From positions 186,001 to 250,000 of the forward strand of contig NZ_JASJEX010000001.1 of NCBI RefSeq assembly GCF_030067705.1: a stretch of DNA of 64,000 nt. The letters are read 5' to 3'. A program made the translations under genes and the position numbers. Origin of the DNA: Kribbibacterium absianum (GTDB lineage Bacteria > Actinomycetota > Coriobacteriia > Coriobacteriales > Atopobiaceae). The notes beneath the pieces are model-generated. The model had not been told where the DNA came from. It searched no databases and saw only the letters and a program-made list of their open reading frames with translations. This document shows positions 52,581-61,234 of the stretch, in pieces (position 1 is the stretch's first letter; each line of letters opens with the position of its first letter).

Positions 52581-54275
52581 CTACTGCCCCGTCTCCGCCT
52601 TCCAGGCCGTCGCGTACTCGCCGAGCATGTCCTTCACGTGCACGCCGATCTGGATGAAGTCCGTCACGTCGAGGTTCGCAAGGCTCGCGCGCACCGACCA
52701 GTCCGGCCCGTCGAACCCGGCACCGTTCATCAGCACGATGCCGGTGTCGCGCGCGAGGCGGATCACGATGTCGAGGGAGCTGTAGTTCTCCTTGAGCCAT
52801 GCCTCGAAGTCCGCGCCGTAGAGCCGCCGCGCCCAGAGGCCGAGGTCGATGAGCGAATAGTAATTGGCGCGGAGAGGGTTCTCCGGCAGCTTCCAGCCGA
52901 GGCTCTTCCACAGGTAGCCGTTGCGGTCGGCGAGGATCTCCTGCATCCGGTGCTGGTAGACCTTGTCTGCGTCGAGCAGCCCGTGGAGCGCGAAGAGCGA
53001 CATCTGCACCTGCTGCGGCGTCGAGAGGCCGGCCGTGCCGTTGAGGGCCACGAGGCGCGAGTCCGCCACCATGCGGTCGATGAACGCGACGTCCTCGATG
53101 TGGTCGGTGAGGCAGGCGTAGCGCTTCTCGAGCACGGCCTTCCTGTCGTCCGGCAGCGCCTTGATGAGGCGGTCGAACACGTTGGTGCCGTGCTGGATCG
53201 CGACGATGGCCAAGCGGCAGCCGGTGGCGCCGAAGTACTTGGAGAACGAGTAACAGCAGGCGGTGTTCTCGGGCAGGTCGACGAGGATGGAGCGGTAGTC
53301 CTCGACAAAGGTGCCGTAGACGTCGTCCGCGATGATCATGAGGTTCGGGTTCTTCTCGAGCACGATCTGCGCGAGGCGCTTCTGGGAGTCCTCGGCCATC
53401 GCGACGCTCGGCGGGTTGCTCGGGTTCACGACGCAGAGCAGCTTGACGGACGGGTCGGCGAGCTTCTGGAGCTCCTCTTCCGGGTACTGCCAGGCGTGGA
53501 GGCCGTCGGCGTCCACCTGGCTCGCCTGGATGGTGACCACATCAAGGTCGTAGTCGTTCAGCAGCGGGATGTTGAGGTACGGCGTGAAGATGGGCGTCAT
53601 CAGCGCGATCTTGTCGCCGGGCTGGATCAGGAAGTTGCACTTGAGCGAGTAGAACAGGTAGCACATCGAGGCCGTGGTGCCCTCCGTGGCGAAGAGGTCG
53701 AAGTCGCTGCCGTCGAGCGTGCCGCCGGCCATTGAGAGGTCCACCCAGCTCTGGCAGATCCGCTGCGTGTTGTCGAGGATGCGCTCGGGCATCGGGTACT
53801 CGCAGCCGTTGATGCCCTGGGCCCACTCAAAGGCGACGGAGTCGAGGTTGTAGCCGTGTTGCTGCAGGTAGACGACGCAGTCGCTGAGGAACTCCTCTCC
53901 GGCCTCGCCCTTCTTGCGGTCGAGGAAGTCCAGGAAGCGCTGGCCGATCCCTTGCTTCTGCGGCATGCCCGCCAGGTCGAAGTCCGGCTCGTTCATCGAG
54001 CGCTTGGCCTCCTCGATGCCGAAGGAGCCGAGCAGGTAGTAGGCCTCGCGCGGGGTGGTGCTGATCCAGTTGGGGTTGCCGCGGCCGGCGTTGAGCAGCG
54101 TGTGCGCGGAGGCCTTGCAGTCCTCGCGGGCGTAGCCGAGCAGCAGGTTCTTGACCTCGAACGGCGACATCTGGGCGAGGGAGCTCTCGAAGGCCTTCTC
54201 TTCGGACGTGAGCCGGACGGTCTTCTCGGCCTTCTGCACCTGCGCGGGCGTGGCCTGCGGGTTCTTGTCAGACAT
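52581..54275 (-). CDS. aspD: Bifunctional aspartate transaminase/aspartate 4-decarboxylase
   Basis: The 564-residue fold-type I PLP enzyme is close to AspD/AsdA in length and motifs: LLNAGRGNPNWISTTPREAYYLLGSFG, FATEGTTASMCYLFYSLK, VVNPSNPPSVAM, IADDVYGTFVEDY and the PLP lysine loop CYSFSKYFGATGCRLAIVA. It converts aspartate to alanine and CO2, often coupled to an aspartate/alanine exchanger (not seen here). AAAGGGGACC precedes ATG 54275. It diverges from the HAD gene across locus A7. Confidence 0.92.
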   Translation of the reverse strand: MSDKNPQATPAQVQKAEKTVRLTSEEKAFESSLAQMSPFEVKNLLLGYAREDCKASAHTLLNAGRGNPNWISTTPREAYYLLGSFGIEEAKRSMNEPDFDLAGMPQKQGIGQRFLDFLDRKKGEAGEEFLSDCVVYLQQHGYNLDSVAFEWAQGINGCEYPMPERILDNTQRICQSWVDLSMAGGTLDGSDFDLFATEGTTASMCYLFYSLKCNFLIQPGDKIALMTPIFTPYLNIPLLNDYDLDVVTIQASQVDADGLHAWQYPEEELQKLADPSVKLLCVVNPSNPPSVAMAEDSQKRLAQIVLEKNPNLMIIADDVYGTFVEDYRSILVDLPENTACCYSFSKYFGATGCRLAIVAIQHGTNVFDRLIKALPDDRKAVLEKRYACLTDHIEDVAFIDRMVADSRLVALNGTAGLSTPQQVQMSLFALHGLLDADKVYQHRMQEILADRNGYLWKSLGWKLPENPLRANYYSLIDLGLWARRLYGADFEAWLKENYSSLDIVIRLARDTGIVLMNGAGFDGPDWSVRASLANLDVTDFIQIGVHVKDMLGEYATAWKAETGQ

Positions 54276-54370
54276 AGGTCCCCTTTCCTGGGCGGATTGC
54301 AGGTCCTATTCCCTGGATTCGGGGCGGCCGCCCGGTCGCGCCCCGGCTCACGGAAGGGACACCGCGCCCG

Positions 54371-54514
54371 TGGACGCTTCGGTCAAAGCCGTTTGTCCGG
54401 ACCTGGACGCTTCGGTCAAAGCGAAATGTCCACGCTCCATCCCGCGACAGCGTGGACAAACGGCCCTCTCCCGAGCGTCCAACCGTGGACAAAGGGCTCT
54501 CTCCGAAGCGTCCG
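54371..54514. repeat. Family A repeat, locus A7 (two forward, two reverse units)
   Basis: Forward units lie at 54371-54399 and 54404-54432 (GGTCAAAGCC-type), then the loop CGCTCCATCCCGCGACAGCG, then reverse units at 54453-54481 and 54486-54514. It lies between divergent genes (aspD and the HAD hydrolase), where a terminator makes little sense. Confidence 0.9.
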
Positions 54515-54550
54515 CGTGGTAGGGTGAGGGCTCGCGAGAGGGAGGGGCCG

Positions 54551-55270
54551 ATGGCTGACATCACCACCGTTCTGTTCGACCTGGACGGCACGCTGCTGCC
54601 CATGGATCAAGAAACCTTCGTCCACGCCTATCTCGGTCTGTTGGCGCAGAAGATGGCCCCCTTGGGCTACGACCCCAAGCAGCTCGTCAAGGCCATCTGG
54701 TCGGGCGTGGGCGCCATGGCGGCCAACGACGGCTCGCGCACCAACGAGGACGCCTTCTGGGACGATTTCGCGGCTCGCCTGGGCGCCGCGCGCCTCAACG
54801 ACAAGCCGGTCTTCGAGGACTTCTACGCCCACGAGTTCCAACAGGCCCAGCCCAGCTGCGGCTACGACGAGCGCGCGGCCGAGACCGTCGCGCTGGCCCA
54901 GAATCTGGGCTTCCGCGTGGCGCTCGCCACGAACCCCATCTTCCCGGCGGTGGCGACCTTGAGCCGCGTGCGCTGGGCCGGCATGGACCCGGACACGTTC
55001 GAGCTCGTCACCACCTACGAGGACAGCCGCACCTGCAAGCCCAACCCGGCGTACTTCTCGGAGGTGGCCGAGCGCCTCGGCGTCGCGCCCGAGCACTGCC
55101 TCATGGTGGGCAACGACCTCACCGAAGACACCGCGGCCGCCCAGGTGGGCATGGGGGTGTTCATCCTCACGGACAGCCTGATCGCCCCCGAGGGGACGGA
55201 CCTCGAGGCCTGGGAGCACGGCGGCTTCCCCGAGCTGCAGGCCTACCTGCGCGGCATCGCCGCCCGCTAG
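54551..55270 (+). CDS. HAD family hydrolase
   Basis: The 239-residue phosphatase-like protein has the four HAD motifs: DLDGTLLP (nucleophile Asp), ALATNP, the Lys in CKPNPAYF, and MVGNDLTEDTAAA. It has a helical C1 cap. The substrate is unknown. GAGGGGCCG precedes ATG 54551. Confidence 0.9.
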   Translation: MADITTVLFDLDGTLLPMDQETFVHAYLGLLAQKMAPLGYDPKQLVKAIWSGVGAMAANDGSRTNEDAFWDDFAARLGAARLNDKPVFEDFYAHEFQQAQPSCGYDERAAETVALAQNLGFRVALATNPIFPAVATLSRVRWAGMDPDTFELVTTYEDSRTCKPNPAYFSEVAERLGVAPEHCLMVGNDLTEDTAAAQVGMGVFILTDSLIAPEGTDLEAWEHGGFPELQAYLRGIAAR

Positions 55271-55361
55271 GGGCCGGCGAGACCGCTGTGACCCGCCCTC
55301 CGTTGGGGCGTGCGGGTGGACGGGTACCGTTCCGTCGTACGCCGCGACCCCCGGAGGCCCC

Positions 55362-56579
55362 ATGCGCATCCTCAACATCACCGCCCAAAAGCCCGACTCC
55401 ACCGGGAGCGGCGTCTACCTCGCGCAGACGGTGCGCTGCCAGCAGGAGGCCGGCCACGAGACGGCCGTGATCTGCGGCGTCGCCGAGACCGACCCGCTGG
55501 ACGCGATCGACAGCCGCGCCGCCGTGTACCCTGTGCGCTTCGAGACCCCCGAGCTACCGTTCCCTGTGTGCGGCATGAGCGACGTGATGCCGTACCCCGC
55601 GACGCGCTACCGCGACCTGACGCCGACCATGCGCGAGCAGTTCGAGGCGGCCTTCTCGGCGGCGCTGGCGCGCGCGGTGGAGGAGTTCGAGCCGGACGTC
55701 GTGCTCTGCCACCACCTGTACCTGCTGACGGCCCTCGTGCGCGAGCAGGTCCGAGACGTGCCCGTGGCGGCGGTGTGCCACTCCACCGACCTGCGGCAAT
55801 GGGCGCAGCACGGGCTGGAGCGGGAGCGCATCGCGCGGGCCATGCGCGAGCTGGACCTCGTGCTCTGCCTCACGGAGGGTCAGGCGGAGCAGGTCGTCGA
55901 GACCTATGGCGTCGAGCCCCGGCGCATCCTCGTGGTGGGCGCGGGCTTCGATGCGCATCGCTTCTGTCGCGACGACTCCGTGCCCCGTGAGGCCGGCTCG
56001 CTGCTCTACGTGGGCAAGATCTGCCGCGCGAAGGGCGTGCCGTCGCTGCTGCGGGCGATGTCGCTGCTTGCCGAGCAGGGCAACGCGCCGTCGGTGCTCC
56101 GGCTGGCCGGCGGCTGGGGCGTGGCCGAGGAGGAGCGCGCGGAGGCCGAGGCCCTGGCCGAGCAGTGCCCGGTGCCGGTGGAGTTCCTCGGTCGCCTGAC
56201 CCCCGACGACGTGGCCGAACAGTACCGCCGCGCCGAGGTCTTTGCGCTGCCCAGCTTCTTCGAGGGCATGCCGTTGGTGCTGGTCGAGGCGATGGCCTGC
56301 GGCTGCAAGGCGGTGTGCACCGACCTTGCGGGCGTGCGCCCGTGGATCGAGGCGCAGGTTCCGGGCGCGCCGGTGCAGTGGGTGGGCCTGCCGCCCATGG
56401 CGGACGTGGACAAACCGGAGCCGGGCGCCCTTCCGGCGTTCGAGGAGCGCCTGGCCGCAGCCATCGCCGTGTCGCTGGCGGCGACCGCGCCGACGGCGGA
56501 CCTCTCGCCTGCGGCCTGGGAGCAGGTCTCCCGGCGCATCGCGGACGCCCTGGCGCAGCCGGCGGCAGCGCCGGCATGA
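55362..56579 (+). CDS. Glycosyltransferase family 4 (GT-B)
   Basis: The 405-residue enzyme has the GT-B fold with an N-terminal acceptor domain (GSGVYLAQTVRCQQEAGHETAVICG) and a C-terminal donor domain (LLYVGKICRAKGVPSLLRAM, VEFLGRLTPDDVAEQYRRAEVFALPSFFEGMPLVLVEAMACG). The E-x7-E motif in FFEGMPLVLVEAM binds the nucleotide sugar. The acceptor is unknown; no sugar-synthesis genes are nearby. Confidence 0.88.
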   Translation: MRILNITAQKPDSTGSGVYLAQTVRCQQEAGHETAVICGVAETDPLDAIDSRAAVYPVRFETPELPFPVCGMSDVMPYPATRYRDLTPTMREQFEAAFSAALARAVEEFEPDVVLCHHLYLLTALVREQVRDVPVAAVCHSTDLRQWAQHGLERERIARAMRELDLVLCLTEGQAEQVVETYGVEPRRILVVGAGFDAHRFCRDDSVPREAGSLLYVGKICRAKGVPSLLRAMSLLAEQGNAPSVLRLAGGWGVAEEERAEAEALAEQCPVPVEFLGRLTPDDVAEQYRRAEVFALPSFFEGMPLVLVEAMACGCKAVCTDLAGVRPWIEAQVPGAPVQWVGLPPMADVDKPEPGALPAFEERLAAAIAVSLAATAPTADLSPAAWEQVSRRIADALAQPAAAPA

Positions 56580-56662
56580 TGCAACCAAACCTTATGTTAT
56601 GAGACCGAACACAGAGACATAGGCACTGGTACGCCCAATCGAATTCCATGCACCGTAATAAG

Positions 56663-56788
56663 ACCGTTCACGGTCGAATCGCGACCGTTCGGCCTGATGC
56701 CACCGTGCCAGCCGAGTCGGGCCCCGCAGCTCGGGCACTAAGAGCACCGCGACCGAGGACTTGGGCCTCGGTCGTTCCCTTTTGCGCC
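56663..56788 (+). promoter_or_regulatory. Candidate structured leader or operator, copy 1
   Basis: The block ACCGTTCACGGTCGAA...CCGTTC (56663-56690) folds as two small hairpins and also contains GACCGTTC twice as a direct repeat. It is followed by a hairpin GACCGAGG/CCTCGGTC (about 56751-56773) and GTTCCCTTTTGCGCC. A similar arrangement occurs at 62492-62619. It lies in the 276-nt gap upstream of the MFS gene. A TAATAA -10-like box lies directly before it, so it may instead be an operator. Confidence 0.45.
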
Positions 56789-56855
56789 CAGTCGCCGGGC
56801 GCTCTGTAGGCATGGGCCGGAGTGCGATAGCCGGCCCCGAGGAGCGGAGGCCGCC

Positions 56856-58355
56856 GTGAGCACGTTGAACCAACCCGATGCGCACCACCAAGAACGGGAG
56901 GCAGGGCCAGAGGTCCCGCCTCCCGTTCCCGACACCCGGCCAGAAACGGCGACGACCGCCGTCCCCGCGCCGTCCCTTGGGTCCCTCAAGCGGACCCTCG
57001 TGCTGATGTGCCTCGTCTATGCGCTCGGCATGCTCTGCTTCCAGGCGTTCAACTACGTGTACCAGGCCATCGGCACGGCCATCGACGCCGGCCCTCTGGC
57101 CTCGATGATCACGGCCCTGCCCGGCTCCCTGCTCGGCATCTTCTGCTTCATCTACGGCGGCCTCGGCGATTTCGTGTCGCTCCGCAAGATGTTCGTGGCC
57201 GGCATGGTGCTCCTGTTGGTGGGCTCCCTGGGCGGGTTCTTCCTCCACTTCGACAACGTGTGGATGGTCGTCGTCATGCGCGCGATACAGACGGCCGGCG
57301 GCCAGATGTCCGGTTCGATCTATTTGATCCTCTGTGCCCGCTACCTGGAGGGCCGGGACCGCGTGAAGTACTTCGGCATCTTCAACGCGGTGTACGCTGC
57401 GGCCGCCATCGTCGGCCTTGTCTGCGGCGGCGTGCTCGTGACCGTGGGCTGGGCGTGGCTGTTCATGATCCCGGTGCTGTCCGTGTTCTGCGTTCCGAGC
57501 ATCCTGCGCGGCCTGCCCGACGGCGAGTCCGGCCCCTCCCAGCACGTGGACGTGCCCGGCTTCGTGATCTTTGGCATCGGCATCAGCCTGCTCACGTTCT
57601 TCTTCGGCGCGTACCAGTGGTGGGTGCTCGCCGCGGCTGCGGTGGCCTTCGTTGCGTTCGCCGTCTACATCCACAAGGCCGAGCAGCCCTTCATCACGCC
57701 GGCGTTCTTCAAGAACAGCCGCTGGCTCATGGCCGTGTGCCTGCTCGTGATCTTCTACTTCTACAACCACGTGATCGCGCCCACCTATCGGTCCCTCGGC
57801 GCCGGTCTCTGCGGCATGGACTCGGCCCAGGTGTCGCTCCTCTTGATCCCGGCCTACGTGGTCTGGATCATCGTGGCGACCAACTCGGGCGCCATCTACA
57901 CCAAGCTTGGCCGCAAGCCCACGGCGCTCCTGTCCGCCGGCCTGCTGCTGGCCGGCTTCTGGGTCACCGCGTTCGTCGTGGACAAGGGGCAACTGGCCAT
58001 CGCTCTCGCGTCCTGCGTGATCTTCGGCGGCACGGGGCTCGTGTACTCGCCGTACTTCGACACCGTGGTGGGCACCGTCTCGCCGGAGGAGAGCGGCCGC
58101 GCCGTCGGCATGAACGACCTCGCCATCAACGTGTCCGCGTCCATCGGTGTCGCGGTCTTCACGCCGATGATGTCGGTGACCGCCGCCACGCCGGCCAACA
58201 ACTTCCTCGGCGTGGCCGGCGCCGCCGTGGCCAGCTCCAACCTGTTCCTGATCTACGGCCTGGTGGCTCTCGTGGGCATGGTGTTCTATCTGTTCGCGTA
58301 CAAGCACATCACAACGTCGACGGAGCCGGTGCCGGGGGAGCGGCCGTTGGAGTAG
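56856..58355 (+). CDS. MFS transporter, DHA2-like
   Basis: The 499-residue protein has an unusual Pro-rich cytoplasmic N terminus (about 45 residues) followed by about 14 hydrophobic segments. It has the loop motif YGGLGDFVSLRKMFVAG and the helix RAIQTAGGQMSGSIYLI typical of drug:H+ antiporters of the 14-helix group. It is probably a multidrug or metabolite exporter. The GTG at 56856 follows GGAGCGGAGG. Confidence 0.85.
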   Translation: MSTLNQPDAHHQEREAGPEVPPPVPDTRPETATTAVPAPSLGSLKRTLVLMCLVYALGMLCFQAFNYVYQAIGTAIDAGPLASMITALPGSLLGIFCFIYGGLGDFVSLRKMFVAGMVLLLVGSLGGFFLHFDNVWMVVVMRAIQTAGGQMSGSIYLILCARYLEGRDRVKYFGIFNAVYAAAAIVGLVCGGVLVTVGWAWLFMIPVLSVFCVPSILRGLPDGESGPSQHVDVPGFVIFGIGISLLTFFFGAYQWWVLAAAAVAFVAFAVYIHKAEQPFITPAFFKNSRWLMAVCLLVIFYFYNHVIAPTYRSLGAGLCGMDSAQVSLLLIPAYVVWIIVATNSGAIYTKLGRKPTALLSAGLLLAGFWVTAFVVDKGQLAIALASCVIFGGTGLVYSPYFDTVVGTVSPEESGRAVGMNDLAINVSASIGVAVFTPMMSVTAATPANNFLGVAGAAVASSNLFLIYGLVALVGMVFYLFAYKHITTSTEPVPGERPLE

Positions 58356-58381
58356 GCGTCAGGACTGAGGCCGACGGAGCA

Positions 58382-58405
58382 GGCCGCTCGGGCGGCCGCT
58401 TTGCA
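58382..58405 (+). terminator. Hairpin after the MFS gene
   Basis: GGCCGC (58382-58387) pairs with GCGGCC (58392-58397), followed by GCTTTGC. It is a short, GC-rich, weak terminator. Confidence 0.4.
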
Positions 58406-58461
58406 AGGGACACTTTGGAACGGGTACCGAGCCCTCATGCGACCGGGAAGGAGACGAGGCC

Positions 58462-58533
58462 ATGGCAGGTGTCAGCGCATTCGGACGTGCCTTGGTCGTC
58501 GCGCGCTGCCACTCTGGGGCGGCGCGCCCATGA
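58462..58533 (+). CDS. Upstream ORF coupled to the ABC permease
   Basis: A 23-codon ORF, MAGVSAFGRALVVARCHSGA..., has a strong GGAAGGAG site. Its stop overlaps the permease ATG (58530) by 4 nt (ATGA). The permease ATG itself has no good RBS, so translation of this small ORF may drive permease translation. Confidence 0.45.
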   Translation: MAGVSAFGRALVVARCHSGAARP

Positions 58534-60287
58534 GAGCCGTCGACCCCAGGCCGTCCGCGCTCCCTGCGCCCCGCCGCTCGCGTGTGGAACGAGCCGTGCC
58601 CGCGGCGGCGCTCCTGCTCGTCGTGCTCTTTGTCCTGTGCTTCTCGGCGTTGCCGCTCGTGGCGATGGTGGCCCAGAGCCTCGACGGCGGGCTGGTCGCG
58701 GCGGGGGAGCGCTACGCCTCGGTGCTCGCGAACAGCGCCACCGAGATTTGGAACAGCTGCTTCTCGGGCGCCATGGCAGCGGTCCTCGCCACAGGCCTTG
58801 CGCTCGCGGTGTCGCTCTGCATCACGTTCGGCGCGCCGCGCCTGCGGAGGCCGTTGCAGGTGGCCGTGCTGCTCTCGATGGCGAGCCCGCCGTTCGTGGC
58901 GTCACTGGCGTACATCCAGCTGTTCGGCAAGCGCGGCCTCGTCACCCACGGGCTGCTCGGGCTCTCGGTGAGCCCCTACGGCTGGCAGGGCGTCGTGGTC
59001 ATGCAGGCGCTCTTCTTCTGCGCGCTCGACGTGCTGCTGCTGACGGCCGTGCTCTCTCGCATCGACCCGGCGCTGATGCAGGCGGCGCGCGGCCTCGGCG
59101 CCCGGCCCGGGCGCGTCCTGCGCACCGTGGTGCTGCCGGTGGCCGGCCCCGCGATTCTCGTATGCCTGCTGCTCACGTTCATCCGCTCCATCTCGGACTA
59201 CGGCACGCCGGTGGTCATCGGCGGCGCGTTCAACACGGTGGCCACGCAGATCTACGTGCAGCTGGTGGGCTACTCGGACCTGTCGGCGGTGGCCGTGCTC
59301 AACATGGTGCTCCTCGCGGTGTCGGGGCTCGTGTTCTTTGCCCAGAAGCGGCTCGACGCCCGGACCGCGCGCCTCGTCGAGGGCACGCACGGCGGCCGCG
59401 CCGACGCCCCCGCCTGGCGCATGGCCGGCCCTGTCTCGACGGCCCTGCACGTCGTGGCCGTCACCTTTGGCGCCTTCATCGTGGTGCTCTACCTCACGGT
59501 CGTCCGCTCGGCCTTCGTGCGCGGCGTCGGCGCCGGCGCGCCCTTCACGCTCGAGAACTTCGAGCACCTGGCCGCCTACGACCTCGCGCCCTTGGGGCGG
59601 AGCCTGCTCTACGGCATCCTGGCCGCCGCCCTCGCGACGGTGCTCGGTGCGGTGGCCGCGTACTTCACCGCGCGCAAGCGGGTCGCGGGCTCGCGCGTGC
59701 TGTCCTTCTGCCTTTCGATGCCCTACATGCTGCCGGGCACGTGCCTTGGCCTTGGGTTCATCCTGGCCTTCAACGGCGCCTGGGGCGTCAAGCTCACCGG
59801 CGGCGCGCTGATCCTCGTCCTCGTGCTGGCCACCAAGCAGTTGGCCATCTCCGCCGACGCCTTCTCCAGCTCGATGGCCCAGGTGAGCCGCGAGCTGGAC
59901 ATGGCCGCGCGCGGGCTCGGCGCCGGCGAGGCGCGCATGTTCCGCGACGTGATCTGGCCCAACGTGCGCGAGGCTGCGGCGGTGAGCCTCGTCAACGGGT
60001 TCTCGTCGGCCATGATGAGCTACGGCGCGCTGCTGTTCCTCGTGGCGCCCTCCACCAAGACGGCCGTGGTGCAGCTCTTCGACGCGCTCTCGGGCGGCAA
60101 GTACGGCAACGCGGCGGCGGTGGCCGTCGTGCTGATGGCGGTGACGCTCGTGGGCGATGTGCTCGCGTCGCGCATCTCCTCTCGAGCCCCCCGGCCGGGC
60201 GCGCCCGTTCCCGCCGGCACCGGCACCGAGGCGCCGTCGGCCGACCTGGGCGTCGCCGGCCCCACCACTGACAAGGAGGCCCGCTGA
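58530..60287 (+). CDS. Iron(III)-type ABC transporter permease (two fused domains)
   Basis: The 585-residue permease contains two homologous six-helix domains, as in FbpB/SfuB. Its two EAA loops are QAARGLGARPGRVLRTVVLPVAGPAI and MAARGLGAGEARMFRDVIWPNVREAA. It forms the channel for the SBP and ATPase that follow. ATG 58530 is chosen because it overlaps the small upstream ORF and precedes a typical basic N terminus; the frame is open farther upstream. Confidence 0.87.
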   Translation: MRAVDPRPSALPAPRRSRVERAVPAAALLLVVLFVLCFSALPLVAMVAQSLDGGLVAAGERYASVLANSATEIWNSCFSGAMAAVLATGLALAVSLCITFGAPRLRRPLQVAVLLSMASPPFVASLAYIQLFGKRGLVTHGLLGLSVSPYGWQGVVVMQALFFCALDVLLLTAVLSRIDPALMQAARGLGARPGRVLRTVVLPVAGPAILVCLLLTFIRSISDYGTPVVIGGAFNTVATQIYVQLVGYSDLSAVAVLNMVLLAVSGLVFFAQKRLDARTARLVEGTHGGRADAPAWRMAGPVSTALHVVAVTFGAFIVVLYLTVVRSAFVRGVGAGAPFTLENFEHLAAYDLAPLGRSLLYGILAAALATVLGAVAAYFTARKRVAGSRVLSFCLSMPYMLPGTCLGLGFILAFNGAWGVKLTGGALILVLVLATKQLAISADAFSSSMAQVSRELDMAARGLGAGEARMFRDVIWPNVREAAAVSLVNGFSSAMMSYGALLFLVAPSTKTAVVQLFDALSGGKYGNAAAVAVVLMAVTLVGDVLASRISSRAPRPGAPVPAGTGTEAPSADLGVAGPTTDKEAR

Positions 60288-61225
60288 TGTTCCTCGAGCT
60301 TCGCGGCCTGACCAAGCGCTACGGCGACACCTGCGCCGTCGACCGTCTGGACCTGGACGTCGAGGAGGGCACGATCTGCTGCCTGCTCGGCCCCTCCGGT
60401 TGCGGCAAGACCACCACGCTCCGCATGGTGGGCGGCTACCTTGAGCCCACCGCGGGATCGGTGGCGCTGGACGGGCGCGACATCACCGGGCTGTCACCGG
60501 AGGACCGCCCAGTGTCCACGGTGTTCCAGAGCTATGCCCTGTTCCCGCACCTCACGGTGGTCGAGAACGTGGCCTATGGCCTGGCCTGCCGCAAGGTGCC
60601 GGCGCCCGAGCGGCGCCGGCAGGCCCTCGAGATGCTCGCGGCGGTGCACTTGGAGGGCCACGCCGACTCCTCGATCCAAGAGCTGTCCGGTGGCCAGCAA
60701 CAGCGGGTGGCACTGGCGCGCTCGCTGGTGCTCCGCCCGCAGCTCCTCCTCTTGGACGAGCCGCTCTCCAACCTGGACGCCGCGCTCCGGCTGCAGATGC
60801 GCGACGAGATCCGCCGCATCCAGCGCTCCTTTGGCATCACGACGCTCTTCGTCACGCACGACCAAGAGGAGGCCATGGCCATCGGGGACACGGTGGCCCT
60901 CATGGACGGCGGCCGCCTGCGCCAGCACGCGACGCCGGAGGAGGCGTACCTGCGACCGGCCGACGCCTGGTGCGCGTCGTTCCTCGGCCATGTGAACGAG
61001 CTGGACGGCGCCGCTGGCCCGGTCCGTTTCCGCGAGCAGGACGCCGTGCCCGCAGCCGACGGCCGCAGGTCCGGCACGGTGACAGAGGCCACGTTCCTCG
61101 GCGCCCAACGGCTCTACCGGATTGACGTGGGCGGCCAAGAGGTCCTCATGCGTTGCCGCGACACCGACGTGTTCCCCGTGGGCACCGAGGTGCGCTTCAA
61201 CATAGTTCGAACCATCACGTGGTAA
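60287..61225 (+). CDS. Iron(III)-type ABC transporter ATP-binding protein
   Basis: The 312-residue ATPase has GPSGCGKTTTLRMVGG, FQSYALFPHL, LSGGQQQRVALARSL, LLLLDEPLSNLD and VTHDQEEA, with a TOBE-like C-terminal region. This is the FbpC/PotA class. It overlaps the permease stop by 1 nt, and the SBP gene follows 9 nt later. Confidence 0.9.
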   Translation: MFLELRGLTKRYGDTCAVDRLDLDVEEGTICCLLGPSGCGKTTTLRMVGGYLEPTAGSVALDGRDITGLSPEDRPVSTVFQSYALFPHLTVVENVAYGLACRKVPAPERRRQALEMLAAVHLEGHADSSIQELSGGQQQRVALARSLVLRPQLLLLDEPLSNLDAALRLQMRDEIRRIQRSFGITTLFVTHDQEEAMAIGDTVALMDGGRLRQHATPEEAYLRPADAWCASFLGHVNELDGAAGPVRFREQDAVPAADGRRSGTVTEATFLGAQRLYRIDVGGQEVLMRCRDTDVFPVGTEVRFNIVRTITW

Positions 61226-61234
61226 GGAGAGGCA

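Noticed and set aside
57008-60271. A 1087-codon open frame on the plus strand
   Set aside because: It lies in another frame over the MFS and ABC permease genes, is rich in Arg and Pro, and shows no motif or RBS.
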